A DNA stretch of 64,000 bases. Source: Marinovum sp048263515. Lineage in GTDB: Bacteria; Pseudomonadota; Alphaproteobacteria; Rhodobacterales; Rhodobacteraceae. Positions within the stretch are counted from its first letter, which is position 1, and every line of letters begins with the position of its first letter. The notes under the pieces were generated by a model that had not been told where the DNA came from, did not search any database, and saw only the letters and a program-made list of their open reading frames with translations. The position numbers and the translations under genes are program-made. This document shows, one piece after another, positions 33,023 through 41,678 of this stretch. The stretch is from contig NZ_JBLXEC010000002.1 in assembly GCF_048263515.1 (NCBI RefSeq), forward strand, positions 124,001 through 188,000, in the 5' to 3' direction.

Positions 33023-33523
33023 TTACGCGCGGCCGTAGGCCTCTGCAATGGCGACTTGCAGCGCCTCTTTCGGGGTGCGATCGCCCCAGACCACCAGCTG
33101 CAGCGCCGGGTAGTAGCGCTCGGCGCTCATCACCGCGGCATTGATCATCGTGTCGATCTGCTCGGGGCTGGCCACCTGTCCACCGGCCAGGACCAGGCCG
33201 TAGCGATAGACCATCAACTGGTTTTCGCCCCACCAGGTGAAGGCGCCGGCCCAGCATTGATCGTTGATCGCGTTGATCGCCTCGCAGAGCTGCGGGGTCT
33301 TGTCTTCGGGCGGCCCCATCTCGAAGCTGCAGATCAGCCGCAGCGTCTCGTCATAGGCCGACCAGGCCAGGGTGATCGAATAGGTGCGCCACTGGCCCTC
33401 GACGGCCATGGCGATCTGGTCGTCGTGGATGCGGTCGAAGTCCCAGTCGTTGTGGTCGGCGATATGCTCGACGATGTCGATCGGGTGGAGATCGTCCTCC
33501 AGGTACTGCTCGGAAAGTGCCAT
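33023..33523 (-). CDS. YbjN domain protein
   Basis: 166 residues of the YbjN family: HPIDIVEHIADHNDWDFDR, WRTYSITLAWSAYDETLRL and CEAINAINDQCWAGAFTWW. YbjN-type proteins resemble type III secretion chaperones in fold and in enterobacteria influence stress responses and motility; the role in alphaproteobacteria is unknown. First gene of the probable YbjN-proC-csaA operon. Its upstream region is shared with the divergent HWE kinase. Confidence 0.85.
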   Translation of the reverse strand: MALSEQYLEDDLHPIDIVEHIADHNDWDFDRIHDDQIAMAVEGQWRTYSITLAWSAYDETLRLICSFEMGPPEDKTPQLCEAINAINDQCWAGAFTWWGENQLMVYRYGLVLAGGQVASPEQIDTMINAAVMSAERYYPALQLVVWGDRTPKEALQVAIAEAYGRA

Positions 33524-33854
33524 GCGCCACCTCTTTGTTTTGGTAGCGCGAGGGGGTGGCAGCGCCCCAAGCGCTAGGTGCCTGCTCTAGGGGAGGTGGG
33601 CGTACCCGCTGCCCCTACCTGATATGGTGACGTGAGGGCTTGGCCAAGTAAAGCGATAATTCCGTGACCTCCGCAATAAGTTGTGGATGGAATGACGAAA
33701 GATACTAAAACCATGCACAGGTCGCGGATTTCGGCTGTTTGAGGCATTTTGCGCCAACTTATGGATGCGCAAGCGGTTTGGAGCAGCTACCTTGGCCCGA
33801 GCCCCGGGGCGGTGCCATCCCGGCGTGATCATCATTGAAGGAGCCGCCGAACGC
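33524..33854. other. Divergent intergenic region between YbjN and HWE kinase genes
   Basis: 331 nt. It contains a hairpin (TAGGGG at 33588 paired with CCCCTA near 33612, inner GGG/CCC), then an AT-richer stretch at about 33640-33760 where promoters are most likely. No EcfG-type GGAAC/GTT pair, which would link the kinase to the general stress response, was seen. No gene found. Confidence 0.35.
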
Positions 33855-35003
33855 ATGCGGGCTGACAGAGACTTTCCGTCGGAAGAGACCGAGGCGCATC
33901 GCGCCAGGCTGGTGGACCCCAATCGTCTGGCGGCGCTGGCCCGGACCGAGCTGATGGACAGTGCCACCGAGGCGCTCTTTGACCGGACGGTGCGGATCGC
34001 CACCGAGGCGCTGGGCGTGCCGGTGGGGCTGTTGTCGCTGGTCGACGGGCAGCGACAGTTCTTCAAGGCGCAGGTCGGCCTGAAGGGCGACGTGGCACAG
34101 GCGCAGCAGACGCCGCTGTCACATTCCTTCTGCCAGTATGTGGTGAGCCTCGACCGGCCGCTGACGGTGACGGACGCGCGCGAGCACGAGTTGCTGCGCG
34201 AGAACATGGCGATCGAGGATCTCGACGTGCTCGCCTATGCCGGGGTGCCGGTGCATGCGCCGGACGGCGAGACGCTGGGGTCGTTCTGCGCCATCGACAA
34301 CCAACCGCGCGAGTGGTCCGATCGCGAGCTGCGCATTCTGACCGGGTTGTCGGAGCTGCTCGAGGCCGAGATCCGCCTGCGCAGCGAGGTGCAGCTGCGC
34401 CAGCTGCTGGCCGAGGAGCTGCATCACCGGGTCAAGAACCTCTTCACCATCACCGGCGGCATGATCACCATGACGGCCCGGATGTCGGAGACCAAGGAAG
34501 AGATGACCGCCGCGCTGCAGGGCCGGCTGGCGGCGCTGTCGCAGGCGCATGACATCATCCGTCCGGCGATCACCGGCGAGGCGGTGAGCAGCGGCGATGC
34601 CGTGGTCTCGACCCTGCTGGCGACGCTGATCGAGCCGCATGTGGTTTCTGGCCGGACGCATATGACGCTGGACGGGCCGAACGTGACGATCGGCGCCTCC
34701 TGCGCCACGCAGCTGGCGCTGGTGGTACATGAGCTGGCGACCAATGCGGCGAAATACGGGGCTCTGTCGGAGTCCGAGGGGCGGCTGACGATTGTCTGGA
34801 GCGACGACGAGGGGACCTTCCGATTGAACTGGAAGGAAACCGGCGGGCCGGCGGTCGAGGGGCCGCCGCAGCGGCAGGGGTTTGGCAGCAAGCTGATCGC
34901 GATGACGGTGACCGGACAGCTGCGCGGGACCTTGAAGAGCGACTGGCTGCCCGAGGGCCCGGAGCATGAGATCGCGATCCCTATGGCGGAGTTGCTGCGG
35001 TAG
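33855..35003 (+). CDS. HWE-family sensor histidine kinase with GAF domain
   Basis: 382 residues, no membrane helix, so cytoplasmic. A GAF domain (about 25-175) precedes an HWE kinase core: phospho-acceptor His191 in LHHRVKNLF, N-box VHELATNAAKYGAL (about 291-304) and the diagnostic WxE as WKE (326-328), then a G-box QGFGSKL. The start is uncertain: ATG 33855 is 12 nt from an AAGGAG site, but GTG 33825-33827 or ATG 33765 are in frame. HWE kinases often phosphorylate single-domain or PhyR-type regulators; no response regulator is adjacent. The stop is followed within 19 nt by repeat array B. Confidence 0.85.
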   Translation: MRADRDFPSEETEAHRARLVDPNRLAALARTELMDSATEALFDRTVRIATEALGVPVGLLSLVDGQRQFFKAQVGLKGDVAQAQQTPLSHSFCQYVVSLDRPLTVTDAREHELLRENMAIEDLDVLAYAGVPVHAPDGETLGSFCAIDNQPREWSDRELRILTGLSELLEAEIRLRSEVQLRQLLAEELHHRVKNLFTITGGMITMTARMSETKEEMTAALQGRLAALSQAHDIIRPAITGEAVSSGDAVVSTLLATLIEPHVVSGRTHMTLDGPNVTIGASCATQLALVVHELATNAAKYGALSESEGRLTIVWSDDEGTFRLNWKETGGPAVEGPPQRQGFGSKLIAMTVTGQLRGTLKSDWLPEGPEHEIAIPMAELLR

Positions 35004-35022
35004 GGTGGGGTGATGCACTTCA

Positions 35023-35266
35023 GGCGCGGAACAAGGCCGCAGGCCGCCGCGCCATCGCCATGCTGCAAGCATGCCTATGGCATGACCCGCCCCCTGGCCC
35101 GGCGATTGGGTTGCCGTGAGCGCGCCGTTCATCCAAAGCGCGCCAGTGGTAGAGATAAAGTGCACAGACCGGAGGGTGTTTCGCCGTGCCGCGGCCCGAC
35201 GATGGCGCGGGTTTCGCATATTTCTGGTGGACGGTCCGTGAGGTGCTGACGTCAACTGATGCACTA
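35023..35266 (+). repeat. Intergenic repeat copy B1 (subfamily II)
   Basis: Starts 19 nt after the kinase stop with GGCGCGGAACAAGGCCGCAG. The double-hairpin module is CATGCT gca AGCATG CC tat GGCATG: compared with copies A1/A2 both partners of one pair changed (C-G to T-A). Then the CGGCGATTGG block, a GAGATAAAG block and the end block CGCGGCCCGACGATGGC, followed by about 60 nt of unrelated sequence. Same direction as the kinase gene. Confidence 0.82.
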
Positions 35267-35346
35267 CAACAGGCCGCCGCGCCATCGCCATGCTGGAAGC
35301 ATGCCTATGGCATGACCCGCCCCCTGGCCCGGCGATGGCGCGGTCC
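35267..35346 (+). repeat. Truncated intergenic repeat copy B2 (internal deletion)
   Basis: Only about 80 bp. It carries the left part, AGGCCGCCGCGCCATCGCC, the module CATGCT gga AGCATG CC tat GGCATG, then CCGGCGAT runs directly into GGCGCGG of the end block. The missing middle could be explained by recombination between the similar CGGCGATTGG and CGACGATGGC blocks of a full copy. Confidence 0.75.
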
Positions 35347-35349
35347 ATG

Positions 35350-35383
35350 AAAAACGCCCCGCAGTTGCCTGCAGGGGCGTTTC
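35350..35383 (-). terminator. Terminator of the BCCT transporter gene
   Basis: Stem AAACGCCCCTGCAGG with a short loop and its complement, read on the minus strand, followed by TTTTTC. It starts 13 nt past the BCCT stop. Confidence 0.8.
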
Positions 35384-35396
35384 CGGGGTCTTAACC

Positions 35397-37049
35397 TTAC
35401 TTCCGCGGTTCGGACATCAGGCCTTTGACAATCGCCACGCAGATCGCCAGCAGGATCACCGTGAACGGCAAGCCGGTCGAGATCACCATCGCCTGCAGCG
35501 AGGCCAGCCCGCCACCGATCAGCAGCGCAATCGCCACCAGCCCTTCGAAGGTGCACCAGAACACCCGTTGCGGCAGCGGCGCGTCGACCTTGCCGCCGGC
35601 GGTGATCGTGTCGATCACCAGCGAACCGCTGTCCGACGAGGTGACGAAGAACACGATCACCAGCACGATGCCGATAGTCGAGGTGATCGCGGCAAAGGGC
35701 AGCCCTTCGAGCATCGCGAAGAGCGACAGCGGCGGGTTGTAGCTGTCGATCACCTGCGCCTTGACGGCGCTACCGGCGGGATCGGCGATGAGCTGTTCGA
35801 TCGCCGCACCGCCAAAGACCGCCATCCACAACAGGCAGACGAAGGAGGGGATGATCAGCACGCAGATCAGGAACTCGCGCACCGTGCGGCCGCGGCTGAC
35901 CCGGGCGATGAACATGCCGACGAAGGGTGACCAGGAAATCCACCAGGCCCAGTAGAAGGCGGTCCAGCCCTGCATATAGCCGGTGTCTTCACGGCCATGC
36001 GGGTTCGACAGCGGGATGACCTCCTGGAAGTAGGCGACGATGCCGCGGCCGAACTCGGTCAGGATCGTGCCGGCACCGGCGGCCACCAGCACGAAGAGCA
36101 GCAGCAGCAGGGCGATGACCATGTTGATCTCGGACAGCAGCTTGACGCCGCCATCGAGCCCGCGCAGCACCGAGATCAGCGCCACCGCGGTGATCGCCAC
36201 GATCAGCACCACCTGCACCGTCACGCTCATCGGCACGCCGTAGACGTACTCCAGCCCGGCATTGGCCTGCTGTGCCCCGAAGCCCAGCGAAGTTGCCAGG
36301 CCGAAGAGCGTGGCAAAGACCGCCAGGATGTCGATGACATGGCCGGTCCAGCCCCAGACCCTCTCGCCGAAGATCGGGTAGAAAGCCGAGCGGATCGTCA
36401 GCGGCAGGCCCTTGTTGTAGGTGAAGAGCGCCAGAGCCAGCGCTACCACGGCGTAGATCGCCCAGGGGTGCAGCGCCCAGTGATAGGAGGTCGCGGCCAG
36501 CGCCATGCGGCGCGCCTCGGCGACGTTCTCCTCGATCAGGGCGCCGTCCTCGGTGAAGGGGCGCACCACGCCCAGTGGCTCGTCGCCCCATGGGGTGCCG
36601 AAGTAATAGACCGGTTCCAGCACGCCGAAGAACATCAGCCCGATGCCCATGCCGGCGGCAAAGAGCATGGCGAACCAGCCGGCATAGCCATAATCCGGCG
36701 TCGCATCACGCCCGCCCAGCCGGACCGAGCCCCAGGGCGAGACGATCAGGAACAGGCAGAAGAGCACGAAGATATTGGCCGACCAGAGGAAGAACCAGTC
36801 GAAGTTCGAAGTGAGCGCCGGGCGCAGCCAGCCGAAGAATTCTTCGGCCTGGCCGGGGGCCAGCAGCGCATAGGCCACGAAGGCCACGATGGAGAGACCC
36901 GAGATCAGGAAGACCGGGTTGTGGATATCGAGGCCAATCGGGCCGACGCTGGTCTCGATATTGTCCTGTCCGATCTCGTAGTCGGTGTCGATGACATTCG
37001 CCGCACCCTCCGGCGGGGGAATGCCCTGGTCTGCATTTGCATCTGTCAT
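35397..37049 (-). CDS. BCCT family betaine/choline/carnitine transporter
   Basis: 550 residues with about twelve membrane helices. BCCT carriers import glycine betaine, choline, carnitine or DMSP with Na+ or H+. The glycine-rich helix is GMGIGLMFFGVLEP and the conserved tryptophan segment is YWAWWISWSPFVGMFIARVS, followed by RGRTVREF. The cytoplasmic N-terminus is acidic (about 50 residues), the C-terminus very short, so long osmosensing tails as in BetP are absent. Substrate not determined; compatible solutes or DMSP are likely in a marine bacterium. Preceded upstream by repeat array C. Confidence 0.92.
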   Translation of the reverse strand: MTDANADQGIPPPEGAANVIDTDYEIGQDNIETSVGPIGLDIHNPVFLISGLSIVAFVAYALLAPGQAEEFFGWLRPALTSNFDWFFLWSANIFVLFCLFLIVSPWGSVRLGGRDATPDYGYAGWFAMLFAAGMGIGLMFFGVLEPVYYFGTPWGDEPLGVVRPFTEDGALIEENVAEARRMALAATSYHWALHPWAIYAVVALALALFTYNKGLPLTIRSAFYPIFGERVWGWTGHVIDILAVFATLFGLATSLGFGAQQANAGLEYVYGVPMSVTVQVVLIVAITAVALISVLRGLDGGVKLLSEINMVIALLLLLFVLVAAGAGTILTEFGRGIVAYFQEVIPLSNPHGREDTGYMQGWTAFYWAWWISWSPFVGMFIARVSRGRTVREFLICVLIIPSFVCLLWMAVFGGAAIEQLIADPAGSAVKAQVIDSYNPPLSLFAMLEGLPFAAITSTIGIVLVIVFFVTSSDSGSLVIDTITAGGKVDAPLPQRVFWCTFEGLVAIALLIGGGLASLQAMVISTGLPFTVILLAICVAIVKGLMSEPRK

Positions 37050-37351
37050 GGTGGGATGTCCTTGCCCTTTCTGGGTCTGTTATCTGTTTGCGGCGCTAGC
37101 CGTGCGTGCCTGTGAGTCTAGGGCACCGGGGCGCCATGTCCAAACGGCGCAGGCAGAGGCGGCCGGGTGTGTCCTGGCCGTGACCGCAAGCCAGGCCAAC
37201 GAAGCGCCATGGTATGCGGGGCCCTAGGAGGGACGCGAGGCCACCCGCCGCGGCGCGGTGTTACCTGAACGGCCGGGCGGAATGCAAACGGATGGTGCCA
37301 GTTTTTCGCGCACGTCCTGGGGGGCGCTCGGAGTGTTTGGCGCACGAGCCG

Positions 37352-37513
37352 GGCAGCGACGGGCCGCGGTGCGGCGATCCCAGGGTGGTTCGGCAGTGCT
37401 TTATCCCAGCCAAATCCGGACAAGATTGGAGCGATGCGCTCACGGCCACCAAATCGCCGTGCCGGGGGGCGGCCCGGCGATGCGCGGCGGCCTGTGGCCG
37501 CTGTTAACGCGCT
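37352..37513 (-). repeat. Intergenic repeat copy C1 (subfamily I, lacks hairpin module)
   Basis: On the minus strand it reads GCGTTAACAGCGG, hairpin 1 GCGGCC aca GGCCGC, then GCATCGCCGGGCCGCCCCCC straight into CGGCACGGCGATTTGG, so the 24-nt double-hairpin module is cleanly missing. The GATAAAGC and CGCCGCACCGCGGCCC end blocks are present. Direction matches the upstream ubiK gene. Confidence 0.82.
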
Positions 37514-37582
37514 TGGGGCTTTGCTCACGGGAAAGAGGACATGCAGACGGGCGCAATCTGGTCCCTTGGCTCTCACACGAGC

Positions 37583-37772
37583 TGAGCAGCGACGGGCCGC
37601 GGTGCGGCGATCCGCGGGTGGTTCGGCAGCGCTTTATCTCAGCCAAGTCCGAGGAAGATCGGATCGACGCGCCTGTGTCAGCCAAATCGCCGCGCCGTGG
37701 AGGCGGCCCGTCATGCCGAAGGCATGCCTCCGGCATGATGCGCGGCGGCCTATGGCCGCTGTTAACGCGCTT
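37583..37772 (-). repeat. Intergenic repeat copy C2 (subfamily I)
   Basis: Minus-strand copy with hairpin 1 GCGGCC ata GGCCGC and a full module CATGCC gga GGCATG CC ttc GGCATG. A flanking stretch ATGCAGACGGGCG about 40 nt long is also shared between the two C copies (near 37541 and 37800), so the duplicated unit here is about 230-260 bp. The 902-nt gap between BCCT and ubiK otherwise holds a terminator and, at 37050-37350, GC-rich sequence with no gene seen. Confidence 0.82.
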
Positions 37773-37900
37773 GGAGCTTTGCTCTCGGGGAACAGGAAAT
37801 GCAGACGGGCGTAACCTGGTCTCGTGGCTCTCGCACTAGCCGCATGGCGACTTCGTCGCTGTTAGCGCGCATGGCGCTTCCACCGATCCCAGCCCGCAAG

Positions 37901-37925
37901 AAAAAAGGCCGGGTCACCCCCGGCC
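37901..37925 (-). terminator. Terminator of ubiK
   Basis: Stem GGCCGGG (37907-37913) with CCCGGCC (37919-37925) on a short loop, followed on the minus strand by six T residues. A strong intrinsic terminator 27 nt after the ubiK stop; repeat array C lies beyond it. Confidence 0.88.
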
Positions 37926-37951
37926 TCTCCGAATCTCACACGACAGAAACC

Positions 37952-38197
37952 TCAGCCGTCCTTGCGCTCCAGCGCATCGAGGCGCGCTTTCAGCATCTCG
38001 TTCTCTTCGCGGGCCTTCTGGGCCATCCCGCGCACCGCGTCGAACTCTTCTCGGGTCACGAAATCGCGATCCGCCAGCCAGCGGTCCATCATCGATTTCA
38101 TCGCGGTTTCCGCCTCGGTCTTGGCGCCCTGGGCCACGCCCATCGCGTTTGTCATCAACTGCGACAGGTCGTCGAATACCTTGTTCCGGGTCTGCAT
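37952..38197 (-). CDS. ubiK: Ubiquinone biosynthesis accessory factor UbiK (BMFP)
   Basis: 81 residues: N-terminal KVFDDLSQLMTNAMGVAQGA and a C-terminal coiled coil (about 48-78, REEFDAVRGMAQKAREENEM). UbiK binds UbiJ and helps ubiquinone assembly, and was earlier described as a membrane-fusogenic trimer (BMFP). Size and both segments fit. Divergent from lgt with a 93-nt shared upstream region. Confidence 0.88.
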   Translation of the reverse strand: MQTRNKVFDDLSQLMTNAMGVAQGAKTEAETAMKSMMDRWLADRDFVTREEFDAVRGMAQKAREENEMLKARLDALERKDG

Positions 38198-38290
38198 GGG
38201 GTCTCTCCGTTACATTTCCAACCTATATGGCCCTGCAGGGGCGGGGCGACAAGGTTGACCTCGGCAAAAGCGAAAGGCAAAGGAGCGCAC

Positions 38291-39175
38291 ATGTCATCCG
38301 TGATCCCATTCCCCCCGCTCAGCCCCGAGATCTTCTCGATCGACCTCTTCGGCATGAGCTTCGCGCTGCGCTGGTATGCGCTGGCCTATATCGCCGGCAT
38401 CCTCGCCGGCTGGATGCTGGCCGTGCGGCTGCTGAAACGTCCGACGCTCTGGCGCGGTGACAACCCGCCGATGACGCCGGCACAGCTCGAGGACCTGATG
38501 ACCTGGATCATCCTCGGCATCATCCTCGGCGGGCGGCTGGGCTTCGTGCTGTTCTATCAGCCGGGCTATTACCTGGCCAACCCGGGCGAGATCCTGATGA
38601 TCTGGCAGGGCGGCATGGCCTTTCACGGCGGTCTGCTGGGCGTGGTGCTCGCGGCCTGGATCTGGAGCGCGCGCAACAAGGTCGAGCGTCTGCCCCTGGC
38701 CGATGTCATGGCGCTGGGCGCCTGGCCGGGGCTGCTGTTCGGCCGGCTGGCCAATTTCGTCAACGCCGAGCTTTGGGGGCGGCCGACCGATCTGCCTTGG
38801 GCGGTGGCCTTCCCGGGTGAGGCGGCGCAGGATTGCGGCCAGCCGGTGGGCGCGCTTTGCGGGCGCCACCCGAGCCAGCTGTATGAAGCCGGTCTCGAAG
38901 GCCTGCTGCTCGGCGCGCTGCTGCTCTGGCTGGCGCTGGCGCGCGGCTGGTTGAAAACGCCGGGGCGGATCGCGGCGCTGTTCTTTGCCGGCTACGGCGC
39001 GGCGCGCTTCTTGGTCGAGTTCTTTCGCCAGCCCGATGCGCAATTCGTCTCGCCCGGCAACCCGCTGGGCCTGGCCTGGCAGATCGGCGGCTGGGGGCTG
39101 ACCATGGGGCAGATCCTGTCGCTGCCGATGATCGTGATCGGGCTCTGGCTGGTGGTCAGGAACCGCCCGGCATGA
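38291..39175 (+). CDS. lgt: Prolipoprotein diacylglyceryl transferase
   Basis: 294 residues with about seven membrane helices. Transfers diacylglycerol from phosphatidylglycerol to the lipobox Cys of prolipoproteins. Conserved His and Gly residues in WQGGMAFHGGLLG, and the Lgt signature Arg/Asn in LLFGRLANFVNAELWGRPT. ATG 38291 has AAAGGAG upstream; the long frame before it overlaps ubiK and is not coding. ATGA overlap with the next gene; lgt, midA-like and pgeF form one operon. Confidence 0.96.
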   Translation: MSSVIPFPPLSPEIFSIDLFGMSFALRWYALAYIAGILAGWMLAVRLLKRPTLWRGDNPPMTPAQLEDLMTWIILGIILGGRLGFVLFYQPGYYLANPGEILMIWQGGMAFHGGLLGVVLAAWIWSARNKVERLPLADVMALGAWPGLLFGRLANFVNAELWGRPTDLPWAVAFPGEAAQDCGQPVGALCGRHPSQLYEAGLEGLLLGALLLWLALARGWLKTPGRIAALFFAGYGAARFLVEFFRQPDAQFVSPGNPLGLAWQIGGWGLTMGQILSLPMIVIGLWLVVRNRPA

Positions 39176-40230
39176 CGCCGCTGGCGAGCCTCCTGATGGA
39201 ACGCATCGCCGCCGAGGGGCCGATGTCGCTGGCCGATTACATGGCCACCTGCCTGCTGCACCCGGAGCATGGCGTCTATACCGCCCGCGATCCGCTGGGA
39301 TCGGCGGGCGATTTCACCACCGCGCCCGAGATCAGCCAGATGTTCGGCGAGCTTGTCGGTCTTGCGCTGGCGCGGGCCTGGATGGACCAGGGCCAGCCGG
39401 GGTTCACCCTGGCCGAGCTGGGGCCGGGGCGGGGCACGCTGATGGCAGATATCCTGCGCGTCGGACGCAAGGTGCCGGGCTTTGTCGAGGCGGCAGAGGT
39501 GGTGCTGGTCGAGGCCTCGCCGCTGCTGCGCACCCGTCAGGAAGAGACGCTGGCGGGCTTCGACGTCACCTGGGTCGATCACGTCACCGACCTGCCGCAG
39601 GCGCCGCTCTGGCTGGTGGCGAACGAGTTTTTCGATGCCCTTCCGGTCCGCCAGTTCGAACGTCAGGGCGACGGCTGGTGCGAACGCCGGGTCGGTGCCC
39701 GCGACGGCGCCCTGACGCTTGGCCGCACAGAGCCCACCGCCGTGGCGGCGCTGGCGCACCGGCTGGGCGACACCCGCGACGGCGATATCGTCGAGATCGC
39801 CCCGAGCCTGCCGCCGATCGCCGAGGCGATCGGCCAGCGCATTGCCGATCACGGCGGCGCGGCGCTGATCATCGACTATGGCGACTGGCGCTCGCTGGGC
39901 GACACGCTGCAGGCGCTGCACCGCCATCAACGCGTCGATCCGCTGGCCCACCCGGGCGCGGCCGACCTCACCACCCACGTGGATTTCGAGGCCATCGCCA
40001 CCGCCGCCCCCTGCGCCCACAGCCGCCTGACCACCCAAGGCGTCTTTCTCGAACGGCTGGGCATCACCCCGCGGGCGCAGCAACTTGCCGCCGGTCTGCA
40101 GGGCGCGGCGCTCGAGACCCATGTGGCGGCACATCGGCGGTTGACGCACCCCGAGGAAATGGGGACGCTCTTCAAAGTGCTGGGGCTGATGCCGCACGGC
40201 GCCCCACCCATAGCCGGACTGGAAACATGA
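39172..40230 (+). CDS. SAM-dependent methyltransferase, NDUFAF7/MidA family
   Basis: 352 residues. Family DUF185; human NDUFAF7 dimethylates an arginine of complex I subunit NDUFS2. Visible: N-terminal GPMSLADYMATCLLHPEHGV, SAM motif FTLAELGPGRGTLMADIL and WLVANEFFDALPVRQFE. The same job on NuoD is plausible in this nuo-type complex I bacterium, but inferred. Overlaps lgt and pgeF by 4 nt on each side, an order common in alphaproteobacteria. Confidence 0.9.
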   Translation: MTPLASLLMERIAAEGPMSLADYMATCLLHPEHGVYTARDPLGSAGDFTTAPEISQMFGELVGLALARAWMDQGQPGFTLAELGPGRGTLMADILRVGRKVPGFVEAAEVVLVEASPLLRTRQEETLAGFDVTWVDHVTDLPQAPLWLVANEFFDALPVRQFERQGDGWCERRVGARDGALTLGRTEPTAVAALAHRLGDTRDGDIVEIAPSLPPIAEAIGQRIADHGGAALIIDYGDWRSLGDTLQALHRHQRVDPLAHPGAADLTTHVDFEAIATAAPCAHSRLTTQGVFLERLGITPRAQQLAAGLQGAALETHVAAHRRLTHPEEMGTLFKVLGLMPHGAPPIAGLET

Positions 40231-40982
40231 CTCTGGAAATCCTCACCTCCGATCTGCTGGCGCCGCTGAAGCACGGGTTCTTCACCCGGCGGGGCGGGGC
40301 CTCTTCCGGGGTGTTTCACGGGCTCAACTGCGGCCAGGGCTCGTCCGATCAATCCGAGATCGTGGCGATCAACCGCAGCCGCGTGGCCGGCAGCCTCGAT
40401 GTGGCGCCCGACCGGCTGGTCACCGTGCATCAGGTGCATTCGGCCACGGCCGTGCCGGTGACCGAGCCCTTCGACACGCCGCCGCGCGCCGATGCGTTGG
40501 TGACCGCCACGCTGGGGCTGGCCCTGGGCGTGCTGAGCGCCGATTGTCAGCCGGTGCTCTTCGCCGATGCCCGTGCCGGCGTGATCGGCGCCGCCCATGC
40601 TGGCTGGCGCGGCGCGCTCGACGGAGTGCTCGAGGCGACGCTCGATGCGATGGAGGGGCTGGGGGCCGCGCGCGAGAACGTGCATGCGGTGATCGGCCCG
40701 GCGATTTCGCAGAACGCCTATGAGGTCGGGCCGGAATTCGTCGAGGATTTCCTCGCCGAGGATCACGACAGCAGCCGCTTCTTTGCCCAGGGCAAGGGCG
40801 ACCGCTATCTCTTCGACCTGCCGGGTTTCGGGCTCTACCGGCTGCGTCGGGCCGGGGTGGGCGCGGCCGAGTGGATTCGCCATTGCACCTATGCCGATGC
40901 CGAGCGGTTCTATTCCTACAGACGCTCGGTTCATGCCGGCGAGGCCGATTATGGCCGGCTGATTTCGGCGATCCGGCTCTGA
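40227..40982 (+). CDS. pgeF: Peptidoglycan editing factor PgeF (YfiH, multicopper oxidase-like)
   Basis: 251 residues. PgeF hydrolyses wrongly made UDP-MurNAc-Ser dipeptides so that L-Ala is kept at position 1 of the stem peptide; the family was earlier called laccase or polyphenol oxidase. Zinc-site residues are in TVHQVHSATA, LSADCQPVLF and AAHAGWRGALDG, plus GPAISQNAYEVG. The gene ends an operon with lgt; all three products touch the envelope or membrane. Confidence 0.92.
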   Translation: MTLEILTSDLLAPLKHGFFTRRGGASSGVFHGLNCGQGSSDQSEIVAINRSRVAGSLDVAPDRLVTVHQVHSATAVPVTEPFDTPPRADALVTATLGLALGVLSADCQPVLFADARAGVIGAAHAGWRGALDGVLEATLDAMEGLGAARENVHAVIGPAISQNAYEVGPEFVEDFLAEDHDSSRFFAQGKGDRYLFDLPGFGLYRLRRAGVGAAEWIRHCTYADAERFYSYRRSVHAGEADYGRLISAIRL

Positions 40983-41231
40983 TTGCGGCGCAACCGGGGC
41001 AGGGGTCTGCCTTCTGGGTGCCACAGTTCAGGGGCGGCGACGGGGGTGATCTGGCGCAACTGTCTGAAAATTTGACGAAAATTGCGCTTTTATAAACGCC
41101 TTTTTTCACCGGAACTCCGGCGCAGATTTATCGCAAATTTTAGCCAATTGCCCCAAGCCTGCCGGAAACTCCCTGCATATTGATTGGGTATCGCGGCGCA
41201 CCCTGCCGCAGACCAGATTGAGGACAGCGAC

Positions 41232-41375
41232 ATGAAAACCCGGTTTATCCAATCCGCCGTTGAGCGTGCGCAAGCGACCAAGATTGACATGCCCTTCGCC
41301 CGTGGCCAACGCCGCGCCGCGATGATCGCACGCCGCAAGGCCGAGGCCCAGGTCGAGATGCGCAAGAGCGCCTGA
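41232..41375 (+). CDS. Small basic conserved protein (47 residues)
   Basis: 47 residues beginning MKTRFIQSAVERAQATKID, rich in Arg/Lys/Ala with a long amphipathic helix likely (RAAMIARRKAEAQVEMRK). AGGACAG lies 5-11 nt upstream of ATG 41232 and an intrinsic terminator follows, so it looks like a free-standing gene with its own promoter in the AT-rich 249-nt upstream gap. It resembles small hypothetical proteins conserved in Roseobacters. Function unknown; binding to nucleic acid is possible given the charge. Confidence 0.65.
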   Translation: MKTRFIQSAVERAQATKIDMPFARGQRRAAMIARRKAEAQVEMRKSA

Positions 41376-41396
41376 TCGACCGACGGCCCACCGATG

Positions 41397-41430
41397 AAAA
41401 GCCGCGTTCCCGCCCGGGGCGCGGCTTTTG
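41397..41430 (+). terminator. Terminator of the 47-residue protein gene
   Basis: Perfect 10-bp stem AAAAGCCGCG / CGCGGCTTTT with a 13-nt loop, 21 nt after the stop. Confidence 0.85.
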
Positions 41431-41564
41431 TCTGCCAGACCCGCCAGAGACCGCCCGATTCGACGCTGTGACGAATTAAGGCACCCCGGTTTTCATCTGA
41501 TCGACAATCCCGCCGACCCTGTGACGATTGATCCATCCGCGCCCTGCAATCGGCGCGGTTTTTT
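41431..41564 (+). ncRNA. Possible small RNA ending in an orphan terminator
   Basis: A second strong terminator, CCGCGCC-8 nt-GGCGCGG-TTTTTT (41537-41564), occurs 107 nt after the previous one with no gene between them. It must end some transcript, so a short RNA starting around 41440-41480 is the simplest reading. Within the stretch CTGTGACGA occurs twice (41466 and 41519). No promoter consensus was identified. The rest of the gap to 41679 shows no gene. Confidence 0.4.
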
Positions 41565-41678
41565 GACGGATCACCGGAAATCTGCTTCATTATCCGGACA
41601 AGATGCGACGTTAACTGTCAATCTGTCGTTGTCGGTGGGGGCCGACGCGGATGTGACCCAAACTCTTGGGAGCATATC

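Noticed and set aside
33524..33854. An EcfG-type general stress promoter before the HWE kinase.
   Set aside because: No GGAAC with a properly spaced GTT was found.
37050..37350. A degenerate third copy of the repeat at locus C.
   Set aside because: Only short matches (the ATGCAAACGG stretch near 37281) were found; not enough to call a copy.
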